From: Polydactylus sextarius
Taxonomy: Eukaryota > Chordata > Actinopteri > Polynemidae
Assembly: GCA_016801845.1 (NCBI GenBank)
Contig: CM028906.1
Coordinates: forward strand, 4,574,501 to 4,638,500
Length of the DNA stretch: 64,000 nt
Direction of reading: 5' to 3'
Shown: in pieces, positions 34,401 through 45,334 of the stretch
Layout: each line of letters begins with the position of its first letter
Position numbering within the stretch: the stretch's first letter is position 1
Position numbers and translations under genes: made by a program
The notes under the pieces: model-generated
Databases searched by the model: none
What the model was told of the DNA's origin: nothing
Seen by the model: the letters and a program-made list of their open reading frames with translations, nothing else

Positions 34401-37400
34401 CATCCTATCACCTAGCAACAACAACAGCACCTTGAAGAATACATTTTACACATTGCAGATTAAATGTAATTCAGTACATTTTTTTCTAAATAGTATTTAT
34501 TTGCATGTTTGCCTTTAATGATAGAGACATTGTAGAGAGACAGGGAACTGGGTGGAGAGTGGGGGAAAGACACACAGGTCTCTGTCCAACTTGGTTGGTT
34601 TTCGAACTTGAGAGCAGCTGCACAGCATGTATACACCTATGTGGTGTACAGTAACCATTCAGCTTTCCAGGCACCTTTTCAGTACATTTTTAAATTCCTC
34701 CTTGCTGCACCCACTACTCCAGTCATGCAGCTGTAACTGATTAAACATGTTGAAAACATCACCTGAGCCCAGTGAATCTTGACAATATACTGGGATGTGC
34801 AAAATCCAATCATTGTAGACTTCATGACTTGGGAGAAGAGGGCTGAATTGATCAGCTGCATTTATGCATGCATTATGTCTTGGGGAAAAGTCTGGAAATA
34901 GGACCGGCTAGTAGTAAAATTTGGTAACTTTTGCACTACCAAAAATTAAAAAAAATTGTTTGACAGTGATTAATTGCAACAGATTGCCAGTAGCTTTTGA
35001 ATCATGTCCACTTTAAAAAGCCTGAGATGATAAATATTTTATAATATTTAATCAACATATTGATAACATATTTTGAGTCTGGGTAACGTGACAGGTGTCG
35101 CTTTTAGTGGCAATAAATCTCCCCTCAGCTCAGTGAAGCAGTTTATCATCTGCACAGCCAGATGCTTAATAAAATATATGCTCCCACCAGGCTTGAGGCT
35201 GAGTTTCCTAAAATACTTGCACAGAACTACATTTTACAGAATAGAGCAGTGACAGGAATCCCTTCAGTTAATGCAGTATTATCAGAACTGGCCTGAATGC
35301 GTCTTGTGAAGATGAGGTGTGCAGTGTGTCCTACTGACAGAAAGTCCTCGGCTCTCCCAGAGTGTAAGATGTAAATCCTACCCACCTTCCTCTCCTCACA
35401 ACAAAACTAATAAATCATGAAAACGTGTGTTTTATCACCAGCATAAGATGTCACCTTAGAAAAATAGTCCCAGTTTGACTCAGTTATTCACAGTCCTCTG
35501 TGATTGAGGGAAACTAAACTTAATAGGGTGAGTTATCATATCCAGCTTAGCAAGCTCACGCGTTTGTTCCTCGAAGGCTGAGTGGCGGCCAGGGATGGAC
35601 TCCTGGGAGCGCTGGATTCATATGAGCTGGTGCTGTAAATCATTTTGTCACATTGAGCAAAATTACCTCTAAATCATGGCCTTTACATTGTTAGTTTTTA
35701 TTTGGAGTTCACAAAGATCATTATTTCTGCTGTTCTGTCTTTATCCTTTGTTAAAAGGGAAATAATAGAAAAATCAAAAATGCATCAAACATCCCAGAGC
35801 AGTTAGGTCAAAGAATAGTACATTTCTGCTTTTGTCACTAATGAACTCAAGTCTGGCCATGAATCATTTATAGTCAAACTTGATAATCTTTCTTCCTTAA
35901 TTTGACATATTTACACAATAAATTGCAATTTGTGAGTTTGTATTTTTCTGCAGTTGCAGCATCAAGTCAGCACTTGACTAAACATATGGTGGATTCACTT
36001 TCAGTCATTTACAAGATTCTACCTTAAATCCACCTTTAAAAGGGACATTTTATGGTGTGTTAAGACCAAAGCGAATCTTCATCTCATGTTACCTCTTGAG
36101 TACAGCTGCCTGACAATTTCACAGTCTGTAAATATTTGTCCTCTACATCCAGTGGGAGTACTGACCACTGACATTAAGTTGTAGAGTAGTTCAATTAGAT
36201 CAAAACGTACCTGGTTGTCCTACTGCATCGTTGCAGTTACGCCCAAGTCTTCTCCTTTTTCTGTTAAATACAGAAGCTAATCCACAGCAATTTCTGGATG
36301 AAGTTCAAATATTTTTTTACTCAGATAAATATATCATAAATGTATAAATGTGCCAAGAACTGATATTCAGTCCAACAAAAAGAGGTGGTCTTGACCCAGC
36401 TTTGTGGTCCTAACGTACTTTCAGGGTTTTTCTGTCAGTATGTATAACATTGCAGTGTGAGATGTCTACATTAAACTCAGTCAAGTTTCGAATGACGAGG
36501 CAAAGATGTAATATATAAATAACTGCCACTGAATGATATTTTACCAGCAGATTTTATATTTATAACATTTTTGTAATTTTTTCACTCTGCATTTTAGCTA
36601 ATTTCCCACAAACGCAATCAATAATATGAAATAGATTTTAGATATGGATTGTGATAGAGAAAATCAATCCAACATTGTAACGCAATAAAAAGGAAATGGG
36701 TTATATTTACTTAACAGTGGTGTCCTGCTGTAATCTCTGTTGGTCTGGTTGTGAGTGCCGGGGTCCCAGATCTGATTTAGGCCACAATATGTATGGATTG
36801 GGTTTAACAAGTTTTAGTTGCTTACTACTTACTTTAATGGCTAATTTTAGTCTTTTTAAAAAGACTTTTTTGTTCTCCCATCTTTGTCAGTGTGAACCTT
36901 TACACCGCTATGAGTCTGAGGTGGTACTAACAAACAGTTTGACAGGTTTACTTCAGATGTTTCAGAAAATGAGACAGCTCTTATCTAATGTTGCCTGTTT
37001 TAGTCTGAGGCTGAATTGAGGGGCTACATAACAGGCTGTTTGAGATAAATTACTTCTTTTTATAAACTGTGCAAATCTACTAATGACTATAATGAGCTGG
37101 AAATAGGTCCCCTTTAATCTCTTTTTTACTTGGATTTACACAGGTTTATACATAACACATTGGACTACTTGGGTCTAAAGTCTTAGAAGTTAAATTGTAA
37201 ATCCTCTGTTTTCTTTATACATTTATGGGCACAAAACATCTCCATTTAATAATCTGAGACATCTTTTGTCTTGATGAAATATCTGTCAACAGCAGGTTGA
37301 CAGCATTTAAAATGGGAAAAGAAAGAACGTACTTTATTAAAAGAGACATGTTCCTACATCAAGTAATCATCACATTGTTTATTTATGGAGTGTTAATTAG

Positions 37401-39435
37401 GAGTGTCATCATACAGAGTCAGTTTGCTGTGATACAACAAACTTAAACGGTTTAAAAAGTCTTTGATCAATTATTTTTTAGTTTTGCTTTTTTTTTTTTT
37501 TTGCACATTTCTGATCCTTTTTGACACAACAAAGAAGTTAATGAATAATTAATATGCACAAACTTGATTAAACATATATTATATTTGATAGTTTGTCTTG
37601 TCCGTCATCTTATTGTCTGCTATTTTTATATTCTTGATTTTGATTAGAGCTCAACAAACAAACTTTATCTCTATGAATTATTTTAAAGGTGCTACGCATT
37701 AGTTTTTAACGCCAGCGTTAACAGTAAATTACCTACCAGTCAACTTCTCGCCTTTGCCAAGTGGTGCTATGAGCCAGGGCTGGCTGGTTAGCATGCTAAC
37801 TTCAGTAGTAGAAAAAAAATAATGGCAAGGAAGCAAAACAAGTAAGTTTGATACTGAGCTACATACAGTTGTGTTGTAATGCTGTAAAAGGTTTTAGGGA
37901 ATTCAATATTTGTAATTGTCTTCATAATGAAATTTTACAAGGATTTGTAAATCAGCTAAATGTAACTAAAATGACAAAAATAGTTTTTTCTAATGCAGTA
38001 TCATGTCCTTTTTGTGATTTCTTCACTGACACAATTATTCAACCCCTTAAAGATTACCACTCTTAGGAGCAGGGCTTCAATGAGGTGTTTTCAATCGGGT
38101 ATTGAAAACACCTGTAGATGTGAACAGAACCATAACAAGCAACAATAAAGCAGATTTAAAAGGACTGTGATACCCAGCTCCTTCTAGACAGTTACTGGTA
38201 TCTTTGCAATATTGTGAAGTCCAGGTAATGGTCAAAGAAGTCAAGAGAGGAGGTAATTTCTCTTCATAAGCATTATTATATTTAGTATTATGGAAGCATT
38301 ATTCACAAGTTTAAAACTAAAGGCAGAGTGGAAACCCTACCTGGGCGTGGCAGAAAGACAATCCTGACGGCAACTGCTGTCTGGTTCCTGAAGCGAAACA
38401 TGACGAAAAATCCCCGGGTGACTGCTGAGGAACTGCAAAAGGATTTGTCAGACGTAAGTACTCAGGTTTCAGGTTTCCATGCATTGGGGCTGGTTTGCTT
38501 CTTCAGGTACAGGGAATCTTCAGCATGTGCAAGGCACCATGAATTCTATCAACTACCACGAGATCTTGGGTACAAATGTCATGCAAACGTTGGACAACGA
38601 TCCAAAACATACGTCTAAATCTACCAGAGCCTGGCTGCAGACCAAGGGCTGTGACATTCTGGAGTGACCATCTCAATCACCCGACTTAAATCCAATTGAA
38701 AATCTCTGGTGGGACTTGAAGAAGGAAGTTGCAGCAAGCAAGCCCAAGAATGTGAATGAAGTGGAGGCTTTTGCCCATGAGGAATGGGCTAAGATACCTG
38801 TAGATCGCTGCAAGAAACTTGTGTCAGGCTGTGTGTCACATCTGAAGGATGTTATAACAAAGATGCCAAAGGATGTTGTACTAAGAATATATCTGACTAA
38901 TATATCTGGGTTGAATAATTTTGTAAATGTTGTAAACACAGAAAGGACATTTGTTGGTATATCACCAGAAATATTGTTGTAATTTAAGTTGCATTTGTCT
39001 AGTTTACAAGTTCTTCTTTGATCTGATTACAAACAAGATAAAAAAAAAATAAATGTCAAACTTGCTAAAATACTTTATCGCAGTGAGGGCAGTGTAGCTT
39101 TCTAGGGTATAACTATATTATATGATATTATGATCTTAGCTTTGTCCTGTGGTGAATCTCTTGCATTTTTAAAAAACAAGTTATTTTTTAGAAGTGGCTG
39201 AAGGTTTCACTCCCTCTTCATTTTTATTCACATAGGTTGCTTCCTTTTCTGCTGGACGCCATTCTTTGTGGTCCACACGACACAAGCCGTGTGTTTGTGC
39301 AACATCCCTACCAGCCTGGTGAGCACCGTCACCTGGCTGGGCTACGTCAACAGCGCTCTCAACCCCATCATCTACACCATCTTCAACACAGAGTTCAAGA
39401 AATTCTTCAAGAAATGTTTCCGCAGCTGCTGCTGA
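28461..39435 (+). CDS. drd4: Dopamine D4 receptor (4 exons)
   Basis: Exons: 28461-28694, 30222-30334, 31966-32558, 39236-39435; 1140 nt, 379 aa, phases consistent. It is a seven-helix class A receptor that couples dopamine to Gi/o at neuronal membranes. TM1 has GGNVLV and TM2 has LAFAD. TM3 has the amine-binding aspartate (D98) and DRF at 115-117, the D4 form of DRY. The ECL2 cysteine is C168, pairing with C91. The TM5 agonist serines are S179, S180 and S183 in YSSVCSFF. TM6 has FCWTPFF and TM7 has NPIIY (356-360). The protein ends with a short tail, KKCFRSCC, with likely palmitoylated cysteines, as in D2-class receptors. The third intracellular loop (about 203-300) has one proline-rich patch but no tandem 16-residue repeats like human DRD4. 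Intron 3 is 6.7 kb. Fish can carry several drd4 copies; I cannot say which this is. Confidence 0.96.
28880..29430. repeat. Degenerate purine-rich minisatellite in drd4 intron 1
   Basis: Repeats of loosely conserved units such as ACAAAATGACTA, AAAGAGACAAA and GATACAAA across about 550 bases, the same type as the field at 21170-21640. It also holds a short AGACATAGACATAGACAT run near 29016. Frames open on either strand are a by-product of the repeat. Confidence 0.6.
34478..34678 (-). mobile_element. tRNA-derived SINE, copy 2, in drd4 intron 3
   Basis: On the minus strand this copy starts AGGTGCCTGGAAAGCTGAAT. It has a decayed box B (AGTTCGAAAACC) and the shared body CTGTCTCTCTACAATGTCTC followed by ATCATTAAAGGCAA, ending near an A-rich tail. 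It matches copies at 10803 and 45550, with mutations in box A. Confidence 0.75.
37866..39094 (+). mobile_element. Tc1/mariner-like DNA transposon, internally deleted
   Basis: The element is flanked by TA (37864-37865 and 39095-39096). Its ends are diverged inverted repeats of roughly 200 bp; the best-matching part is CACAATTATTCAACCCC at 38030-38046 against GGGTTGAATAATTTTGT near 38909. Between them lie broken pieces of a Tc1 transposase: the N-terminal DNA-binding part (VTAEELQKDL), then after a deletion the DDE half (MHWGW, DNDPKHTS, SPDLNPIENLW), then the C-terminal part (EEWAKIPVDRCKKLVSGC). The frame shifts and a stop codon (TGA at 38665) make it inactive. Confidence 0.85.
38328..38982 (+). 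pseudogene. Tc1-like transposase remnant
   Basis: This is the coding part of the Tc1-like element. The helix-turn-helix portion at 38328-38450 is joined out of frame to the catalytic portion from about 38479. About a third of a normal 340-residue transposase is missing between them, including the first catalytic aspartate region. The later DDE motifs (DNDPKHTS and SPDLNPIE) are still readable, but a stop codon separates them. Confidence 0.8.
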
Positions 39436-40307
39436 CGTCAGGTTTTCCCTCCACCAGACGCTGATGCAGCGAACAGAAGGAAGGAACTGGGATATGACAA
39501 AGACCAGACCTGTGGAAACACGGCGTCACCACAGGAAAGTGTTTTGGTCGGATTAACAGCATGCAGCTCCTGATTAAAAAGTCTGAGGCTTGTGAATATG
39601 AGCTGCCTGGTGCACATGGACAGGACGAATAATGAGACAGAGACAGCTGATGGTATCTGGACGTCAGATAAAAATACACCCTGTCTTTTATGAGGTTTTA
39701 AAAACAAATTACTGGTGATATTAATTTCATTTCTGGTTCCATTTTGTTGTTTGGTGATGAACATTTTTTATTGCTGGGGATTACACCGCAAACAAAATGA
39801 TGATATTTTTGTGGCTGATACAGACTGCTTCCTGAGAGGATATCATCACTTTTGTCACGTTTTTTTTCATCACGTTTGTCCAGAGAGCGGTTCTTTTTGT
39901 AGATCAGCCTTGGTTTTGGGTTATGGTCTGCCAGCTTCACTGAAGGATGTGGGATTTGCACAGAGCGTGAGAGGGAAGTCTGCCTGACAGGATCAACTCG
40001 GGGCAAAAAGGTCCCCAGTGATTCAGAAAGAAAAACTGAACAAGCTCCAATAGAGCTGAATGATGATATCAGCCACATATAGTCACGGTTTTGTATTAGC
40101 TTAGAGGAAAAGTTTGATATTATGGGAAATACACTTATTTGCTTTCTAGCCCTGGAAAACTGCAAATTGAAGGCCTGAATTTATCGATTATTGACTTAGT
40201 ATGTTTATTATTGAATTAGTATGTACAAAATTGTAAAAGAGGGAGATAAAAAGACTATGAGCTACATTAGAGAAGCAGGTGAGAGATCCATTCTCAGCTT
40301 TCTCAAC

Positions 40308-40338
40308 CACATGTACTTCTCCACATGAAGTACATGTG
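40308..40338. repeat. Perfect inverted repeat, 12-bp arms, 7-base loop
   Basis: CACATGTACTTC (40308-40319) pairs exactly with GAAGTACATGTG (40327-40338). It lies about 0.9 kb after the drd4 stop and may be in its 3' UTR, where it would fold into a stable hairpin in RNA. No function is known. Confidence 0.7.
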
Positions 40339-43300
40339 ACTTACTTTAAATTATTGTGTTCACAAGAAAAATATGTTTCCCTGTAATTGAGCCAATTAAC
40401 TTGTTAATTAGGACAGATTACCACATAATACCACATTTGTGTGTATATGTTACATTTCTGTTAACAGTTTTCGATAAACCATGTTCACAATAGTGTGAAC
40501 ATCTTGTTTGTTTAATCAGAAATTTTACAATTTACAGGAAATTGTGTGTTGGAATATTTGTTTACCAGTCAGCCAGGAGGGACAGCTGTTGGTGGTAGCT
40601 CATAGCTCAATATGTTTATCTAACACAAAGATGAACAAGGAAGATATTATCTCTTTTTGGCTTAAGAAAGCAAAAAAGTATTTTCCTCAAATGTCATGCT
40701 ATTCTTTTTATTGCAAAGTCGAAATCACAAGACATGAAAGTGAAACATTGCAAAACGTTGGAAAGGAGAGCAAACGGCAGAAAAGATCTGATCACCAGGA
40801 ACCTGAACCGTGACATTGAGATGTTTGGTGAATAAACTGGATTTTTCCCTTTAGAGGAGCAGGATTTACAGTTTAAAGGAGCTGAGGGTCAGAACCTGAA
40901 GGATCAGCGACCGACACCATCCTCCTGCCTACCGCCTGCCGCCCCTCCTATCACAGACCACTGTCTTCTTCTATGTACTGTGGATTACAATATTGCATGG
41001 CACAGATTAACCAGGGTTAGCTGTGTGTACTGTGTGTGTACTGATATAAACATCCATATGATAAACTGAGTAGTGACTGGCCTTAAAATCAAAGGATGTT
41101 AAGTCTGTTGTAATAGAAACTGTATCGCTCTTCAACATACTTGGGACACAAACAGAGATCAGAGACATTTTAAAGATGTCAACAACATATTTCCTGTCTC
41201 ATTCACTGAACCTCAGTATGTGTTGTCTTAATGATTCACACGTCACGTCAGGTGGTGGAGACGTCCAGACTTGGTGGAAATGAGAGAATTTGTTGTTTTC
41301 TGTTTTGTTTTGTTTTTTTTTACCTGTTTAATGTGACAGTTTAGCTTCTGTCATCATCAGTTATTCTGTTTTGTTATTCATCTTACTACTGTTAGATGAT
41401 TAACATGTTACTGCAGCAGCTTGTTTATGCAGCCATGGATGACATCAATATGAAAACATTTCTTTTTATTACTAAATACCAAATTATTCTGTACCTCAGA
41501 ACATAATGAAAATGACACAGTGACACAGAGTCGTGCATTTCATTAAAACACGACAGGTTTCTTATTATAACATAGTTTGGTTTCTTGAGGTAAAGCTTGT
41601 TCACCTGCAGATATGACATAAAAAGGGTGATACGACACTGTTAACAGACAGGGATGGGTTTTTAAAAAAAAGCAATTTTAGCCCAAAGTGCATTTTTTTT
41701 TATTTTCTCAAGAACTTTCCCTGTTCTCTTATTTCATATTGTTCAGATAGGAGTTTTGAGTCCATATATCAGCAGCCTATCTACATGTGTTTCTGTGGTT
41801 ACAACGGAGGTGTAGCCATGCTGATTATGCGACTTTTTAACACAGAAGCTTGGGAAACCATTGTCTATCCATAGCATCAGAAGCCTCAGTGCTTTCTGAT
41901 AATACTCTGATAGTGGCTTACTCTCTGGCTTTAATGTGATCACTGGATGTCTGGAGTTAATGAAATTCATTATCAGCAGCCAGATTTGTAAGTCACATTT
42001 TAAATCACCTCCAAAAATCACATTTTATGAGAGTTTTCATTTTATGTCCAGACTTTCTAAAATCAGTGTGGATACACATTTAGAAATCTGTGAAATCTGC
42101 CACAAACTCTTCCTGCCATGTTATAATGAGAACCGTTTCTTCAATGATAATATTTTCATGTAATAAAGGGAAAACATTTATGGTGAAATCATATGTTTAT
42201 AGACTCGACAGAGCAGATTAGCAGATTAGACAAAAAGTTGACAAGACATCTTTTGTTGTAATGAGATTTGTAGACTGAATAACTGAAACTGAATAATTTG
42301 GTACACGGTAATAACAAAGAAAATACGTCTCTATCATGAAAAGATTTCTTGCCAGTTCATTTAAAGAGATAAAACAGCTTCAAATTATCTCACTTAAAGA
42401 ATTATGTTCCTTAACTGCTTCTACTACTTGAAGTACTCGCTATAATTCGTACACTGTAGGTTTTATTTTGAAAGTTTTCTTTCAAAAATGTATGTATGGA
42501 AACCTTTTAAGTTGCTATAATAGAAAACTCAATTTAAGTGAACCATTTCCTGATGATGTGTCATTGTCCTCATGTCAACCTTTGTGAAAAAGACTGTCTT
42601 GTATTTTGAAAGTATCTTTGATCGCAGCAGGACGGCTTAAATCTGAGTGGTATTGTCCTTTAAGCCATTGCTGCCTCTCACAACAATATGTATGTTTGGT
42701 TACTGACTGTGCCTACTGTACGCCATATCCACGTTTTAAGTGGAAACCTTTCTAATAAATGATGTCATCTTTCTAAATGTTTCCGTGGCCTTCAGCTGAA
42801 GCCTGATCAGCTGAGTTTGGTGTGTGTGGGAGCAGGCTGGAGTTGATTCAAGATGGGTCCCTGTTGCACAACAAGATCATTTTTTACCAGATAAATTTAC
42901 CTCAGTTAAACTGCAGCCAAACAGTCAATCAAGTGAGTGAATGCAGTTAATGTACCTGTCCTGGCTGTCACTACAGACACATCATCTAAATAAAGAGCCC
43001 AGGCCTCCAGTCAACAATCTACAAAACAGGCCAGACAGATTTATAGATGAAGAAATCTCTCAGACTGTGTTGTTTTTTTTTTTTTTTTTTTTTTTTCAGG
43101 ATAGTCTTAAGCAAAAGTTGTTGTTTTACATATTTGTGGTAGTTGTGAAATTCAGCAGCATTTCAAAAATTGCATCTGAACATCAGTATTTAGACGCTGG
43201 CTGAAGTTTTGTCTACTTCCGTTCCGCTGACCTCTGACACAAAAAGCTGCAATTATCCACATGAAATTGTCACTAACCTGCAGCTTTTTTTGACAATCAG

Positions 43301-44587
43301 GCATCATTGTTAACCGTAGTTAAGGTCCACCTGACTGAAAACCTAAGTTGCTAAGTTGTAATGTTACAAAAGCAGGATGAGCCTAAACTCCAGTAAACTG
43401 TTGCCTCCAACTTCTTGTCACTTATTATATCTACCTTTATTATCCATCCCTGGCACAGTGAAGACCCTTCTGGTGGTCTCTATGTTAAATAAAGCCCTCC
43501 TAACCCCAGAAGTTATGAATAGCAAATGTTGTTATGTGTTCGACGCTAACAGCTGTGCTAAGGGGGCGGGACTTAATGAAAGGTCATTTTATTTACCACC
43601 ACAAGGTGAGAAAACAACACTCCACTGAGATGTGTAGTTGGACATTAATGTGCACAGATTTGTAGCCTCAAAATTCAGCTTCTTCTACTCACTGTTTCCA
43701 TTTTTACTGCAACAGTTGTGCTACAGGGAGCCATTGTGACTGACATGACAAACCAGTTGATTACAGCAGGATCAAAGAGCCTCAGTGTTACTTCAGTTGG
43801 TCCTTACACTCAAATGACAAAATCATATGTTTTCTGATCTCATTACAACTTCATGTAGTAGCCATTGTGGTGCTAGAGGAAAAGTTATGAGATTGAATTT
43901 AAACTTCCACCCGACATTTTTCTTAGGTATTTCAATCTAGACATGACTGGTGGACTGAAGGGTCAACCCAACAAGTTAATGCTACTGCTACTTTTAACAA
44001 AACCATGCTCCTGTCCATGCGGTGTCAGATACACAGTTAAAGAACATAGGTAATAATCTACAATGTGCAGCAATAAAATCCTCCTCAGTGAGGCAGTGGG
44101 GAGGACAAAGTTAGAAGCACCAATACTATCATGAAAGACCAAATGATAGTTTGCATTGCAACTGATATATAATGTGTGATTATACAGGATAAAAGTGAAC
44201 TTTTCTCATTACAGAGACGTCAGCACCACCTTGAAAAACACATTTTCATCCGAGGGGAAAAAGAAGGTGAAAATTGGAGTGAGGCGTTACAGTTGGAGTT
44301 TAAAAAAAACTGAAGCAGTTGCTGAATTTGATCAAATCTGTCATAATGTGCAAAATGACAAGGCACATGATTCACTCATCAGATGTAACATCTAATATTA
44401 TTGCTGCACATTATCGTCATAGTTTCAAACATGAGACATGAGGAATTTAAATGAAACGTGAGGAACCTGGGTGATGAACATCTGTCACTGTAGTGAAAAC
44501 ACATTCACACTGGCTTTGTTGTCAAGAAATAAAGTTTAATCCTAACCCTTTCATCACCACGAACACACACACACACACACACTGTAG

Positions 44588-44593
44588 TTTATT
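44588..44593 (-). promoter_or_regulatory. sirt3: Candidate poly(A) signal of sirt3
   Basis: On the minus strand this reads AATAAA, about 440 bases after the sirt3 stop codon. If used, the 3' UTR would include the long TA tract. It is the first canonical hexamer I see in that direction. Confidence 0.4.
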
Positions 44594-44705
44594 TTAACTT
44601 AGTCCCACACACACTGGCCCCCGCTGAAGAACCAAATGTGGATTAAGCCGCCGCTGAAAATAGTCCCCAACAAATACATTATTGTTTCCACCTGCTTGTT
44701 TACAT

Positions 44706-44717
<12 letters not shown>

Positions 44718-44788
<71 letters not shown>
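44718..44788. repeat. (TA)n microsatellite, about 70 bp
   Basis: Pure TA alternation flanked by CATACATACATA on the left and CGTGTGTGTGTG on the right. It lies just beyond the sirt3 coding end. Confidence 0.95.
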
Positions 44789-44789
<1 letters not shown>

Positions 44790-45032
44790 GTGTGTGTGTG
44801 TGTTTTGGAAAAATAATAAACGTTTGACGTTTATATAAATCAATATGATGTTTAGATGATTTGTCACAAACAAAGAATTTCAAGAAACTAGAGATAAATA
44901 AAAAAAGATAATCACTATACATGGTACATGGTACAAACCGAAATTTCTGTGTAGCAGCTCCTGTTTGGTACAAGTAAAACAACAATATCAAGTCAAAGTC
45001 AAGTCAAGTCAGCTTGATGTGAGGAAACAGCG

Positions 45033-45268
45033 TCACTCCTCTGTCTTCGTTGCCTGCAGATAAACACACAGAAACATGAATTAAGTTAACTGCTGTCATT
45101 TTCCTGACGACTGTAGAGCTTCTTGTTCATCACTGAACTGTGAACTGTGAGCTCTCATGTGTGCTCTATGTGATTAAATTCTCTTATACTATAAATACTT
45201 GAACGCTAACACTTGCTATTTTGAAAGCATTAACACATTCACACTGACATGTGCAGTAACACACAGTG

Positions 45269-45334
<66 letters not shown>

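Larger units (their letters stand above)
32559..39235. other. drd4 intron 3 (6.7 kb) with inserted elements
   Basis: This long intron separates TM5/loop 3 from TM6-7. It contains a minus-strand SINE (34478-34678) and a Tc1-like element (37866-39094) that ends only about 140 bases before exon 4. The remaining sequence is AT-rich with no recognisable gene. Confidence 0.8.
39436..45032. other. Convergent intergenic region, drd4 3' end to sirt3 3' end
   Basis: No gene is supported in 5.6 kb. The first part is presumably the drd4 3' UTR; AATAAA at 40831-40836 is one candidate end, but there are others. A perfect 12-bp inverted repeat lies at 40308-40338. Poly-T is found at about 43071-43096. Near the sirt3 end are a CA tract (44562-44581) and a TA tract (44718-44788). 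Otherwise the DNA is AT-rich and unremarkable. Confidence 0.65.

Noticed and set aside
39698..40165. 155-codon open frame on the minus strand downstream of drd4
   Set aside because: No domain, no homology recognised, no splice context; it lies in probable 3' UTR or intergenic DNA.
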